Below are positions 47,037 through 55,674 of a stretch of 64,000 bases of DNA, one piece after another. Made by a program: the position numbers and the translations under genes. Origin of the DNA: Psychromonas aquimarina ATCC BAA-1526 (GTDB lineage Bacteria; Pseudomonadota; Gammaproteobacteria; Enterobacterales; Psychromonadaceae); contig NZ_KE386793.1 in assembly GCF_000428725.1 (NCBI RefSeq), positions 128,014-192,013 of the forward strand, written 5' to 3'. Position 1 is the stretch's first letter. Each line of letters opens with the position of its first letter. The notes under the pieces were generated by a model. The model worked only from the letters and a program-made list of their open reading frames with translations. It searched no databases and had not been told where the DNA came from.

Positions 47037-47166
47037 TATTACTGTGCCCGTTTGTCGGGCATTTTTTATTTTATCCAGATTGTAATAAAATCACCTGCTT
47101 TCATTAGCCTTTTTCTACTGTAGACTGTGCGCCTGTTTTTCTGTTGTTAACAATAGGTTGTCTTAC

Positions 47167-48042
47167 ATGCCGTATTTATTGTCGGTGACCCTGTTATGGG
47201 CCTTTTCTTTTAGTTTAATTGGTGTTTATTTAGCGGGGCAGGTCGATCCGTGGTTTTCGGTGCTGATGCGTATCGCGTTAGCGACGCTGGTTTTTCTTCC
47301 GTTTTTACGGATTCGTCAAGTTTCAGCTGCGGCAGCTGTGAAACTGATGGCTATCGGCGCGGTTCAGTTAGGTCTGATGTATGTTTTCTATTATCAGTCC
47401 TTTTTGTTTCTGTCAGTGCCGGAAGTACTTCTGTTTACCGTGATGACACCTGTTTATGTCACCCTGATTAATGATGCCTGCGAAGGTCTGTTTCATCCGC
47501 ACTTTATGTTAAGCGCTTTACTGGCAACTGCCGGTGCGGCTGCTATTCGTTATAACGGTGTTGATGCGGATTTCATTACTGGCTTTTTCCTGGTACAAGC
47601 CGCCAATTTGTGTTTTGCTGCCGGACAGGTGAGTTACAAACGCCTTCTGGGTAAGCATGAATTAAAACAGCAGACTGTTTTTGCCTGGTTTTTTATCGGT
47701 GCTTTAATGGTTGCCGGCGTTTGTTATGCTGTTTTTGGTAACAGTGAAAAACTTCCTGCTACCACTCTGCAGTGGGGCGTGCTGGTTTATCTTGGGACTA
47801 TTGCATCGGGGCTGGGATATTTCGCCTGGAATAAAGGCGCGACATTAGTAAATATCGGCGCACTGGCGGTGATGAATAATCTGCTTATTCCCGCGGGTAT
47901 TATAGTTAATTTACTGATCTGGAATCACGATGCGGATATTCAGCGCTTAACAGCCGGAGGTACGCTGATTGTTCTGTCGTTATTATTAAATCAATGGTTA
48001 GACAGGAAACGCAGATTAAATAAAAATCGGCTGCCGCTTTAA
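47167..48042 (+). CDS. EamA/DMT-family transporter
   Basis: A 291-residue, ten-helix inner-membrane protein of the drug/metabolite transporter superfamily, built from two EamA repeats (LSVTLLWAFSFSLIGVYLAG, then GFFLVQAANLCFAAGQVSYK). The end GTIASGLGYFAWNKGATLVNIGA is typical. The substrate is unknown, perhaps amino acids or carboxylates. The frame is open from TTG 47158, but TAGG is spaced 9 bases from ATG 47167. A good terminator follows. Confidence 0.87.
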   Translation: MPYLLSVTLLWAFSFSLIGVYLAGQVDPWFSVLMRIALATLVFLPFLRIRQVSAAAAVKLMAIGAVQLGLMYVFYYQSFLFLSVPEVLLFTVMTPVYVTLINDACEGLFHPHFMLSALLATAGAAAIRYNGVDADFITGFFLVQAANLCFAAGQVSYKRLLGKHELKQQTVFAWFFIGALMVAGVCYAVFGNSEKLPATTLQWGVLVYLGTIASGLGYFAWNKGATLVNIGALAVMNNLLIPAGIIVNLLIWNHDADIQRLTAGGTLIVLSLLLNQWLDRKRRLNKNRLPL

Positions 48043-48062
48043 CAAATACTGCAGCACCCCGA

Positions 48063-48085
48063 AAAGCTGACATTATGTCAGCTTT
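48063..48085 (+). terminator. Intrinsic terminator of the DMT transporter gene
   Basis: Stem AAGCTGACAT/ATGTCAGCTT followed by TATGATTTTTA, 20 bases after the stop. Confidence 0.8.
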
Positions 48086-48126
48086 ATGATTTTTAATATT
48101 CTATGCAGCAGAACTAAACGGGATAG

Positions 48127-48369
48127 TCACTCCTCTTTAGCACGCAGCATGGCATCTAACTGATCAACGACTTCTGCCCAGTCGGCATCATCACTCTTAG
48201 CTTCTTTTAAAAAAGCCGCCTGTGATTCACTCCAGAAACACGCATGATGCAGCTCTTCCGTTCGCAGAAAAGGGCCGTATTCAGTAATAAAATCGAAAAT
48301 ATCCTGCTCTGAACTATCCAGACCTAACTGATCAAACAGTGAAGATAAAGGGTGATTCTGCATTTCCAT
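48127..48369 (-). CDS. DUF2789 protein
   Basis: An 80-residue acidic helical protein with the DUF2789 pattern: LSSLFDQLGLDSSEQDIFDF, ACFWSESQAAFLKEA, DADWAEVVDQLDAMLR. Common as a single small gene in Vibrio, Shewanella and Pseudomonas relatives; function unknown. RBS GAGAGG six bases before the ATG. Confidence 0.9.
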   Translation of the reverse strand: MEMQNHPLSSLFDQLGLDSSEQDIFDFITEYGPFLRTEELHHACFWSESQAAFLKEAKSDDADWAEVVDQLDAMLRAKEE

Positions 48370-48688
48370 TATAACCTCTCATTAAAGTGAAACCGTCAAA
48401 TGATAAATAGTCGCGCGCCGCTGTTGTTATTAGGCTGGACCTCAGCTAACTCATAATACTTCTTTTAATTATCTGCCTCTTAGAATATAGAACAGAAAAA
48501 TGCAGACTGCTGTTTGAGGTGAAATAAGGTTAATGCAGTTATTTATCGATAGAGATAATAGGGTAGTACTTACTCCGCAGGTAAGCTTAGTTTTATTCAT
48601 TTTCAGATCCTTAAAAGCATAGATGTCTGCAGCATAGAAACTATTATTTATACGAATGAGTTGTTAATTATGCAAAGGAGAAACAATA
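48370..48688. other. Intergenic region between small divergent genes
   Basis: About 320 AT-rich bases. Nothing recognised beyond the strong ribosome site (AAAGGAG) of the next gene. Confidence 0.4.
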
Positions 48689-48931
48689 ATGACCATTACA
48701 TTGATTTGTGACGTTTTAGTCTGGTGTGCGCTGATTAATATCATGCTTCTATTGTTCTGGGTACTGTGGCTGGCACTGGCGCATGATCTTGTATATCGGG
48801 TGCACTGCAGGTGGCTGAAGCTGTCAGTAGAGAGGTTCGACGCAGTTCATTATGCAGGTATGCTGTTTTTTAAGGTATGTATTTTTGTTTTTAATATTGT
48901 GCCCTATATTGCACTACGTATTGCCGCATAG
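48689..48931 (+). CDS. Small two-helix membrane protein (DUF6868-like)
   Basis: An 80-residue protein with two membrane helices (about 7-30 and 57-78) joined by a short cationic loop (RVHCRWLKLSVERFDAVHY), ending NIVPYIALRIAA. It resembles small conserved proteins I recall as DUF6868; not checked. A strong RBS supports expression. Function unknown. Confidence 0.75.
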   Translation: MTITLICDVLVWCALINIMLLLFWVLWLALAHDLVYRVHCRWLKLSVERFDAVHYAGMLFFKVCIFVFNIVPYIALRIAA

Positions 48932-48957
48932 GTTGTAGAACCGTGTGCTGGAAAATA

Positions 48958-49118
48958 ATAGCAATTCCATTAATTAGATGATCTATTTAGGCGTAGGAAA
49001 AATGGATGAAAGCAAGGCGTTGACTGCAGTAACTAGTTATTCTAATTACAAAATCAAGAACGAAGCTAGCGTCCATTTTAACAAGCATCAATGAATAGAA
49101 AATTAGTGGATTTGGTAT
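48958..49118 (+). repeat. 161-bp MITE-like element, reference copy
   Basis: Imperfect terminal inverted repeats: ATAGCAATTCCATTAATT at the left and ATACCAAATCCACTAATT reading in from the right. Two related copies lie at 28062 and 40751. It has no ORF and stands between a small gene and its terminator-like hairpin. Confidence 0.8.
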
Positions 49119-49119
49119 A

Positions 49120-49150
49120 AACAGCTCACCTGAGATAATGAGCTGTTTTT
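49120..49150. terminator. Terminator between convergent genes
   Basis: AACAGCTCA/TGAGCTGTT with a 10-base loop and a TTTTT run on the plus strand. It serves the plus-strand small gene and may also serve the minus-strand GH18 gene. Confidence 0.75.
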
Positions 49151-49182
49151 CATTAAAGTTATAACTTAAAAAGCGGGCAAAC

Positions 49183-50319
49183 TTACTGCGCTAATGGTAG
49201 ACCATTAATTTCACAGTGGTTCAGTATGCCGTTCTGGCTAACATAGTTCTCAATCGTTGCGATGATTGACAGTTCAGGATTTGAATTATCTAATGCAGCT
49301 TCCCACATCATAACCCCGCCTAGAGACTCATTCATAGCTAGTTGAACTTTCTCCTGGATTAGTGGTAAACCATTGTAGTAGTTGGTTTCACCATCATGGA
49401 TAAAGGTATCCTGACAAGCATTATTTGGATGACCGTGTGGTGAACCGCCGTTATCGGGTGTTGCAGTGATAAAGCGGAAGTCCTGCCAGCCCGGACGAGA
49501 GTATGCTGGTAATCCTAGCAGTACTTTCTTAGGATCGGCACCGCGCTCATGTACCCAGTAATCGATAGCCGCTTCAGCATGCTCGTATGTAGAGTGGTTG
49601 GAAAAATCCATATCGTAAGCCATTAGATGGATGCTGTCTAAATCAACTAATACGCTGTCTAAGTAAGCCGCACCGTCACCATCGTCAGTTGGTTTGTCTT
49701 CTACACCGATAACAGCTGCTGTGTAGTATTTACCTTGAATATGCAGCTCATTTGCCAGTTCACGAGTAAACAGTGCGTATTCGTCTGCATACTCAACACG
49801 CGGGTATTCCCAGTCCATGTCGACACCGTCAAGCTGGTACTCTTCAACAAGCGCCATAACGTTTGCGATAAAGGTCGCTCGTGCTTCATCATCGCGTGCA
49901 ATCGCCTCATAAACCGGATCAAAACTAGAGTCATGACGCCATCCGCCAAAGGCCATCAACAGTCGTGCATCCGGGTTTTCTCTGCGGAATAGGTCGATAA
50001 CGTATTCAATATCTTCGATCTGCTCGTCATTAAACTCCTCTAGTTCACCATCGGCATTCTTAGTCGGGTTAGCAAATGAAATAAGCACGTCAGTGATAGC
50101 TTCTACCTGTTGAGGCAGAACCGTACGCATACTGTCATAATACTCTGCTCGTCCCACAGAAACATAAACCATATTTCTGAATTCACTGATTAACTCCGGG
50201 CCTGCGATCGGATCTGGTAAGATAATCTCTTCTTCAACTTCAACATAAACTGTTTCTGTATTACATGCTGATAATGCCAATGCACCGCATAATAAGCCGG
50301 CTAACTTGATTGCTTTCAT
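49183..50319 (-). CDS. GH18-family lipoprotein, probable chitinase-type glycosidase
   Basis: A 378-residue exported glycosidase. The signal peptide ends in lipobox LSAC with Cys19, so it is membrane-anchored. The GH18 barrel carries LLMAFGGW (SxGG-type strand) and the catalytic LDGVDMDWEYP with Asp164, Asp167, Asp169 and the acid Glu171 all kept, plus HLMAYDMDFS (substrate-assisting Tyr) and GGVMMWEAALD. Targets could be chitin or N-glycans; there is no chitin-binding domain. Single gene. Confidence 0.92.
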   Translation of the reverse strand: MKAIKLAGLLCGALALSACNTETVYVEVEEEIILPDPIAGPELISEFRNMVYVSVGRAEYYDSMRTVLPQQVEAITDVLISFANPTKNADGELEEFNDEQIEDIEYVIDLFRRENPDARLLMAFGGWRHDSSFDPVYEAIARDDEARATFIANVMALVEEYQLDGVDMDWEYPRVEYADEYALFTRELANELHIQGKYYTAAVIGVEDKPTDDGDGAAYLDSVLVDLDSIHLMAYDMDFSNHSTYEHAEAAIDYWVHERGADPKKVLLGLPAYSRPGWQDFRFITATPDNGGSPHGHPNNACQDTFIHDGETNYYNGLPLIQEKVQLAMNESLGGVMMWEAALDNSNPELSIIATIENYVSQNGILNHCEINGLPLAQ

Positions 50320-50658
50320 TCTATTTCCTCATGGTTTGTGTGGACGGCAATCATACGATGCGGTTAATTTTGGAACAATACAAAAACATCAATCTTATAC
50401 CCACAAAGTAGCACTTGCTTATCTTTGTAAACCTTTCGAGGTAGGATGCGTCTGGCTTTGTAACCACTTGAAAACAAATGACAAGTTAAAAATAACTGTG
50501 AACTTCATCCGAAAAATTAAGTTGAGAGAGTTTGATTTTATATAATGTGATTGAAACACTTGCCTGACAAGTTAAGCAGTAAAAACAGGGGATGGAGGTG
50601 TAAATATTAAACAGATATTATTGTAAGGGCGACAGGTAAACTGCAGTAGAAAATTTGC
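50320..50658. other. Intergenic region upstream of the GH18 gene
   Basis: About 340 AT-rich bases. A segment starting ATACCCAC at 50398 recalls the ends of the 261-bp repeat, but no matching far end was found. Nothing else recognised. Confidence 0.35.
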
Positions 50659-50702
50659 GGGCCGGGTATCTCCTTTTGCCTGTAAGCGGCAAAACCCGGC
50701 CC
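50659..50702 (-). terminator. Terminator of the PUD lipoprotein gene
   Basis: An 8-bp GC stem (GGGCCGGG/CCCGGCCC) encloses a second stem (TTTTGCC/GGCAAAA). On the minus strand it is followed by GCAAATTTTC. Confidence 0.75.
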
Positions 50703-50713
50703 AGTCAGTTTAT

Positions 50714-51157
50714 TTACATAGCTGGATCGGCTGCCAGCTCAGAGCTGCCTTGTGTGGTGAATACATCTACACCAAATTTCTCACGGTAGAAAGAGTGATC
50801 TAAACCGCCCAGGTCTTTTGAATCACCCTGGTGTACGATAAAGTTGAAAGAGTCCCAGTCAGCATCTTTTAAAGGTACTACGTAGTACGCTCCGTATTTT
50901 TCAGAAATGCCTGTTAGAGGAAATGCGAATCCCCAGCTGGTTTCCTGTGTTACGTCACCGCTCCAAAGGTGTAGTCCCCAGCCTTCATATTCACCGTCTT
51001 CACGTTTGTAATAGATAACGGCTTCAGTAGGGCCCGGCGTGTATAAACCAGGAATGTTGGTGTTTGCTTCTACAGCTGCTGCACCGTCGTCAGATGTAGA
51101 TGTACAGCCGGCGATTGCGAATGCTGCGACTGCAGCGATTAAAAGTCTTAATTTCAT
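50714..51157 (-). CDS. Lipoprotein with a solitary pullulanase-associated (PUD/CBM41-like) domain
   Basis: A 147-residue lipoprotein (lipobox AIAGC, Cys18). Residues 45-125 match the starch-binding PUD module found at the N-terminus of pullulanases: AVIYYKREDGEYEGWGLHLW, a Trp-rich strand, then FNFIVHQGDSKDLGGLDHSF. No catalytic domain follows, so it may bind alpha-glucans at the cell surface. No maltose or pullulanase gene is nearby. Confidence 0.8.
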   Translation of the reverse strand: MKLRLLIAAVAAFAIAGCTSTSDDGAAAVEANTNIPGLYTPGPTEAVIYYKREDGEYEGWGLHLWSGDVTQETSWGFAFPLTGISEKYGAYYVVPLKDADWDSFNFIVHQGDSKDLGGLDHSFYREKFGVDVFTTQGSSELAADPAM

Positions 51158-51724
51158 AATTGAACCTCATAGTTTCTAGTTGTTTTTCTGCCGCTGCAAA
51201 GCTTCCGGCAAAAGTTTATTATATTTATAGTATTAAGCAGGCAGATCCTTCTGTCCTGACTAGTATTTGACAGCCCATCTAAATCTGCATCTCTGTCAGT
51301 TTAGATTGACTTAGATTAATGCAAACTTTAGATGGTTACAAAACCAGCACAGGCCGTTTTTCTGCAAATAGTGATCGTTGTTTAGTTACAGATCTCATTA
51401 TTTAATTTTTCTAAACAATAAAATTTATGCTCTTTCTAGTGTTAACGTTTACATTTTATCTTGTTGATTTTAATGCTTAAAATTAAGTTTTATGATTTTT
51501 GTTATATTCACCTGCGAAACTTTTATCCTTTACATTTATGCTGTAATAATTCAAAGCAGGGTTAACAGCAGAACTATTAATATTATTGTTGAGTGATTAA
51601 AATAGAAACTCTAACAACGCTGCTGGTAATTTAAGGTCAGTACAATTTAATTTAGCTTTGCTCTGTCTCTTTGTTATTGGTATAACTAAGCAGTAATGAT
51701 ATTAGACTCCCGGGATCTGAACGG
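51158..51724. other. Intergenic region between divergent lipoprotein and LysE genes
   Basis: About 570 AT-rich bases. I saw no ORF, strong hairpin or known operator. Confidence 0.4.
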
Positions 51725-52363
51725 ATGCATATTTTAAATTTTGAGGCCTTTTTGATTGCAATTACCCTGCTTACCTTAACGCCGGGACTTGATACTGCGC
51801 TGGTGGTGCGTAACAGCAGCCGCTCCGGAGGTGTAGACGGCTGTATAACCAGCCTGGGTATTTGTTTAGGTTTATTTGTTCACGCTTTATTTTCAGCCGT
51901 GGGAATCTCCGCTATTCTGCTGCAGTCAGCCGAGTTATTTCAAATTATGAAATGGATAGGGGCTGGTTATTTAATCTGGCTGGGTGTAAATAGTATTAAA
52001 GCTTCAATAAAAGGCATAAACAGTATGGAAACAGCTGTTAACCAGACTGTTGTTTTTGACGCAGGACGTTCCATTCGCGAAGGTTTTTTATCCAATGTGC
52101 TTAATCCCAAAACGGCTGTTTTTTACCTGGCATTTTTACCGCAGTTTATTGATCCTGCGCATTCTGCATTTACGCAGTCATTAAGCATGGCTGCTGTTCA
52201 TTTTGTGATTGCTATGCTCTGGCAGTGCGGACTGGCTGGTGCAGTTAATTCTGCTAAAAAGCTCTTTCAAAGTTCATCTGCGATGGCCTGGATGGAAGGG
52301 CTGACCGGGACTGTTCTGATTTTCTTAGCTGTCAAGCTGCTGAGCAGCGAACGTTCGCTTTGA
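51725..52363 (+). CDS. LysE/RhtB-family amino-acid exporter
   Basis: A 212-residue, six-helix inner-membrane exporter. The family signature TPGLDTALVVRNSSRSGG and the middle LGICLGLFVHALFSAVGISA and FLSNVLNPKTAVFYLAFLPQ segments are clear. Members export amino acids such as threonine, homoserine or lysine. The RBS is weak. Confidence 0.92.
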   Translation: MHILNFEAFLIAITLLTLTPGLDTALVVRNSSRSGGVDGCITSLGICLGLFVHALFSAVGISAILLQSAELFQIMKWIGAGYLIWLGVNSIKASIKGINSMETAVNQTVVFDAGRSIREGFLSNVLNPKTAVFYLAFLPQFIDPAHSAFTQSLSMAAVHFVIAMLWQCGLAGAVNSAKKLFQSSSAMAWMEGLTGTVLIFLAVKLLSSERSL

Positions 52364-52379
52364 ATTGAAGCGCGCTGTT

Positions 52380-52433
52380 ATACCCGTTACCAGTCAAAAT
52401 GCTGATTTTTGCATCTTGAATGATAACGGGTAT
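52380..52433. repeat. 54-bp palindrome related to the 261-bp element ends
   Basis: ATACCCGTTACCAGTCAAAA reads inward from the left and ATACCCGTTATCATTCAAGA from the right; about 20 of the 23 end positions pair. The ends resemble those of the 45001 element. It lies 16 bases after the lysE-type stop and may act as its terminator. Confidence 0.65.
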
Positions 52434-52643
52434 ATTGCAATTTTTTGATGTCGCTGACTTTTTTGTCTTTTTTTGACGCTCTGACAGTTGTTAAACGCCT
52501 GTCTCTGCTATTTTTATAAACCTCTTTTTGTTAACATGACTTGAAAAATGTTAACAAAAACAACTTCGTTTTTATGTCTTCCTATTTTCGTCAGTTTTTT
52601 TATCCGAGACTTCATTTAGAGTCTGCGCGTGATATAAACAGTT

Positions 52644-53999
52644 ATGGACTATATGAGTATTTACTTTATGCAGCGCTTATTAAAACGATCTGCGATTGTT
52701 TTTTTTACTGCTGTCAGCATTATGTTCGGCCCGCAGAGTGCCGCTGCTGAATATATTGTTGAAAAGGTTAACCCTTTACGCACAAAACAAAAAGACTGGG
52801 TTGTGCTGCCTTATGCTTTCAGCTCAGACAGCATGGGATTTACTGCCGGTGCCGCGGGTATTTTCAGCGGTTTTATTCAGCCGCAGATGAGCCTGGTTGC
52901 CACTGTACTTGCAGGTGAAGAGATGCCCGTTGAGCATGCTTATTCCAGTGACTCAGATACAGAGCGTGCCGTCGGCGGCATGCTGGCTGTCAACGGTTAT
53001 AATCCCTCTTTTTCTAAGCGTACTTTTATCAGTGCTGTCGGTGTGCGTATGTATAATCCTAAGCAGCGTTTATACCTTGACGGCGGCCATGATACCCGTC
53101 AGTTTGACGGTGATTATCAGCCCCTGGAATCACAGGGGCATAATAACTGGGCTGATATTGATTTTCGTTATGTCCTACCCTGGGGGGAGAGTCGTAATAC
53201 AGTACTGCCGGTGATTAAGTCAGACCGTGGTATTGCGGTTAACCGGGGGGATGCCGGCGGCGGAGCCCCTTTCAGCACCGGTCAGACTATTATCGGTACT
53301 GAGTTTTTTTATGCCAAGTTATCTGCTGATAAGTTTGCTGAGCAGCCGTCATTAAACACTAATGGAATGCGGCTGTATATTGAGCACGATAATACCGATT
53401 ATGCGGCTAATCCCAGCCGGGGTTACCGTATAAAAGGTAAAGTGTCAGCGGACTTTGGCTTAGGCAGTTCTACGCAAAGCTGGAATGCAGTTGAACTGGA
53501 CAGCAGCTATTTTCTGGAAATGGATAATTTTTCCTGGACCCGTCAGCAGGTGCTTGCTTTTAATGTCTGGACAGCTTATTCCCCGTCCTGGGATAAATCC
53601 GGCAGTCTGCACGAAGACGGTGTACTGGATAAAAATCAGACTCCGATGTGGGAAGGTGCACGTTTAGGTGGTTTGACACGTATGCGCGCTTACGACAGTA
53701 ACCGTTTTAATGATAAAGCGGCTGTCTACGGCTCAGTTGAGTATCGCCTGATTCCGTCTTTTAATCCGATGAAAGATCAAGGCTGGAGTCCGTTTTCAAT
53801 TGACTGGTTTCAAACGGTTTTATTTGTGGAAGCGGGGCGGGTAGCAGAGCAGTATGAACTGGGCACATTACTTTCTGATATGAAATATGATGTTGGTTTT
53901 AGTTTACGGGCATTAGCTGCCAATGTTCCCGTACGTTTTGATATTGCAGTTGGTGATGAAGGTACTGCAATGCAGGTTATGATTAATCAGCCTTTTTAA
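52644..53999 (+). CDS. BamA/TamA-type outer-membrane surface antigen
   Basis: A 451-residue protein with a signal peptide (FFTAVSIMFGPQSAAAEYIV) and a C-terminal D15/Omp85-like barrel: DNTDYAANPSRGYRIKGKVS, LGGLTRMRAYDSNRF in the place of the usual VRGF/Y loop, and the end VMINQPF with terminal Phe. It has no POTRA domains, unlike BamA or TamA, so it is a patatin-associated-type or stand-alone barrel. Start 52644 has poor support; ATG 52668 (MQRLLKRS) is an alternative that fits the signal peptide. The SDR gene follows after 24 bases. Confidence 0.8.
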   Translation: MDYMSIYFMQRLLKRSAIVFFTAVSIMFGPQSAAAEYIVEKVNPLRTKQKDWVVLPYAFSSDSMGFTAGAAGIFSGFIQPQMSLVATVLAGEEMPVEHAYSSDSDTERAVGGMLAVNGYNPSFSKRTFISAVGVRMYNPKQRLYLDGGHDTRQFDGDYQPLESQGHNNWADIDFRYVLPWGESRNTVLPVIKSDRGIAVNRGDAGGGAPFSTGQTIIGTEFFYAKLSADKFAEQPSLNTNGMRLYIEHDNTDYAANPSRGYRIKGKVSADFGLGSSTQSWNAVELDSSYFLEMDNFSWTRQQVLAFNVWTAYSPSWDKSGSLHEDGVLDKNQTPMWEGARLGGLTRMRAYDSNRFNDKAAVYGSVEYRLIPSFNPMKDQGWSPFSIDWFQTVLFVEAGRVAEQYELGTLLSDMKYDVGFSLRALAANVPVRFDIAVGDEGTAMQVMINQPF

Positions 54000-54023
54000 C
54001 GAGAAATTAAAGGAAATATAGAA

Positions 54024-54707
54024 ATGAGTTATCAAACAATACTTATCACCGGCGCAACAAAAGGTCTGGGCCGGGAACTGGTTTTGGATCTATGTAAAAA
54101 AGGCTATCAGGTTTTTGCCACCGGACGGAATGAAACACAGCTGCAGGAGCTTATGTCGCAAACGGGCTGTCTGGGAAAATGTTTTGATCTTAGTCAGGCG
54201 GATGCTGTCGCAGCACTTTTTGCCGAAGCAAAACAGGCGCTTGGTCAGATAGACGTGGTGATTAATAATGCCGGAATGAATTCGCGAAAATGTGAGCTTG
54301 CGGATACAAATTTAGATGAGTTTGAACTGCAGTATGCGGTGAACCTTCGTGCTCCATATCTGCTTTGCCGTGAAGCAATGCAGCATATGCTGCCTGTTAA
54401 GCAGGGGTATATTATTAATATTATCAGCACAGTTGCTAAACGCAGTAATGCCTCAATGAGTATTTATACGGCAATGAAACAGGGGTTTGCAGGTTTAAAC
54501 AACGTGTTAATGAAGGAAGCGCAGCCGCATGGTATCAAGATAACGGCTGTTTATCCCGGCGGTATCAATACGACATTTCGTGAACAGGAGCGTCCGCAGT
54601 ATATGCAGCCGCAAAGTGCCGCTGCAATGGTCAGTCAGCTGCTCAGTAATCCTGAAGATGTGGTGGTACATGAGCTTACTTTCCGGCCTCAGGTTGAACT
54701 GGAGTAG
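54024..54707 (+). CDS. Short-chain dehydrogenase/reductase
   Basis: A 227-residue Rossmann-fold oxidoreductase. It has the cofactor motif TGATKGLG, NNAG (VVINNAGMNS), the catalytic Ser in NIISTVAKRS and Tyr-x-x-x-Lys in IYTAMKQG. ATGR after the second strand favours NADP(H). The substrate is unknown. RBS AAAGGAA. It probably shares the barrel gene's transcript. Confidence 0.9.
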   Translation: MSYQTILITGATKGLGRELVLDLCKKGYQVFATGRNETQLQELMSQTGCLGKCFDLSQADAVAALFAEAKQALGQIDVVINNAGMNSRKCELADTNLDEFELQYAVNLRAPYLLCREAMQHMLPVKQGYIINIISTVAKRSNASMSIYTAMKQGFAGLNNVLMKEAQPHGIKITAVYPGGINTTFREQERPQYMQPQSAAAMVSQLLSNPEDVVVHELTFRPQVELE

Positions 54708-54733
54708 GTGCTTTACAATTTACCGCTATAAAA

Positions 54734-54765
54734 ACGGGCTGTCTGTTTAAAAACAGCCCCTGTTT
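54734..54765. terminator. Terminator between convergent SDR and gntR genes
   Basis: Stem GGGCTGT/ACAGCCC followed by CTGTTTATTC. It may act on both strands. Confidence 0.7.
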
Positions 54766-54795
54766 ATTCTATTCTTTTAGCCGCTGAGCAGCTGA

Positions 54796-55470
54796 CTAGT
54801 GCTGTTCCCGGAATTTCTCTTCAATTTTTCTATAAGTGGTAATATTTTCTTCCGCAAGTGCCTGCGCTTTTTCGCTGTTACCGCAGCAGATAGCCTGTAC
54901 TAACGGGACATGGCTTAGTGCGCTTTCTTCAAGATCATAATCAGCATGGTCGATATTAAAGTAGATCCGGATCTGGTTAGCCACATTACGGTAAATCTGC
55001 TGTAAGCGCTGATTGCCGCTAAGTTCGACGATTAATGTGTGCAGGTCTAAATCGATTTTACTTATTTGATAGGAACTCACCTTTGCGGTTTTACCTGCTT
55101 CGAGATAATAAGCCATCAGCTCATTAAGGCGTGACTTTCCCTGCTCGGTTATCTGCTCAGCCGCCAGCCAGGCCGCACGGGTTTCTAAAGCGACCCTTAA
55201 ATGATAAAGCTCCCATAAATCACTTTCAGTGAGATTAATTACCTGCCAGCCGATATAGGGTTTTTGTACTACCAGTCCTTCATGTGCCAGAGTATTTAAT
55301 GCCATACGTACAGTACTGCGGGATAACTCTAACTGTTTTGCTAGTGTGCTTTCTACCAGTTTTTGACCCATCTGGTAGTTACCATTAAGGATCAGTTCGC
55401 GCAGATAGCTGGCTGCCTGCTCTTCTAAACTTTGTTTTACTATTTTCATTGTTTGTTTATCGCCCTGCAT
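54796..55470 (-). CDS. GntR-family regulator, FadR/FCD subfamily
   Basis: A 224-residue regulator. The N-terminal winged helix (ASYLRELILNGNYQMGQKLV, LAKQLELSRSTVRMALNTL) is followed by an all-helical FCD ligand domain (ELYHLRVALETRAAWLAAEQ, then D-x-x-x-H in DLDLHTLIVELSGN and a later H). FCD proteins usually sense carboxylates such as sugar acids. It is divergent from the uxaA-type operon, with two perfect operator palindromes between, so it most likely represses that operon. Confidence 0.9.
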   Translation of the reverse strand: MQGDKQTMKIVKQSLEEQAASYLRELILNGNYQMGQKLVESTLAKQLELSRSTVRMALNTLAHEGLVVQKPYIGWQVINLTESDLWELYHLRVALETRAAWLAAEQITEQGKSRLNELMAYYLEAGKTAKVSSYQISKIDLDLHTLIVELSGNQRLQQIYRNVANQIRIYFNIDHADYDLEESALSHVPLVQAICCGNSEKAQALAEENITTYRKIEEKFREQH

Positions 55471-55540
55471 GAGTAGCTCACATAATTACCGCTAATAATA
55501 ACGGATTAATCAGCAATAATCACAATGGAAAAAACGTGAC

Positions 55541-55555
55541 GATTGTCCGACAATC
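55541..55555. promoter_or_regulatory. Operator palindrome 1
   Basis: GATTGTCCGACAATC, a perfect palindrome around its central base, followed by a CGACAAAGT tail. It fits the T-x-G-T-N3-A-C-x-A type of FCD-GntR sites and lies nearer the gntR start. Confidence 0.8.
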
Positions 55556-55641
55556 CGACAAAGTGTTATTAACAGCCTAAAAACAAGATCAACATCTCAT
55601 TTATTAGCTGACAAGTCATTACAATAAGCGCTCACATTGCA

Positions 55642-55656
55642 GATTGTCGGACAATC
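55642..55656. promoter_or_regulatory. Operator palindrome 2
   Basis: GATTGTCGGACAATC, the same palindrome as at 55541, again followed by CGACAAAGT. The centres are 101 bases apart. This copy ends 18 bases before the first structural gene, where bound protein would block transcription. Confidence 0.82.
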
Positions 55657-55674
55657 GACAAAGTATGAGGATTT

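Noticed and set aside
49735..49992. Plus-strand ORF opposite the GH18 gene
   Set aside because: Shadow of a well-supported gene with intact catalytic motifs on the other strand.
50398..50420. ATACCCAC start like the end of the 261-bp repeat
   Set aside because: No matching opposite end or internal similarity was found.
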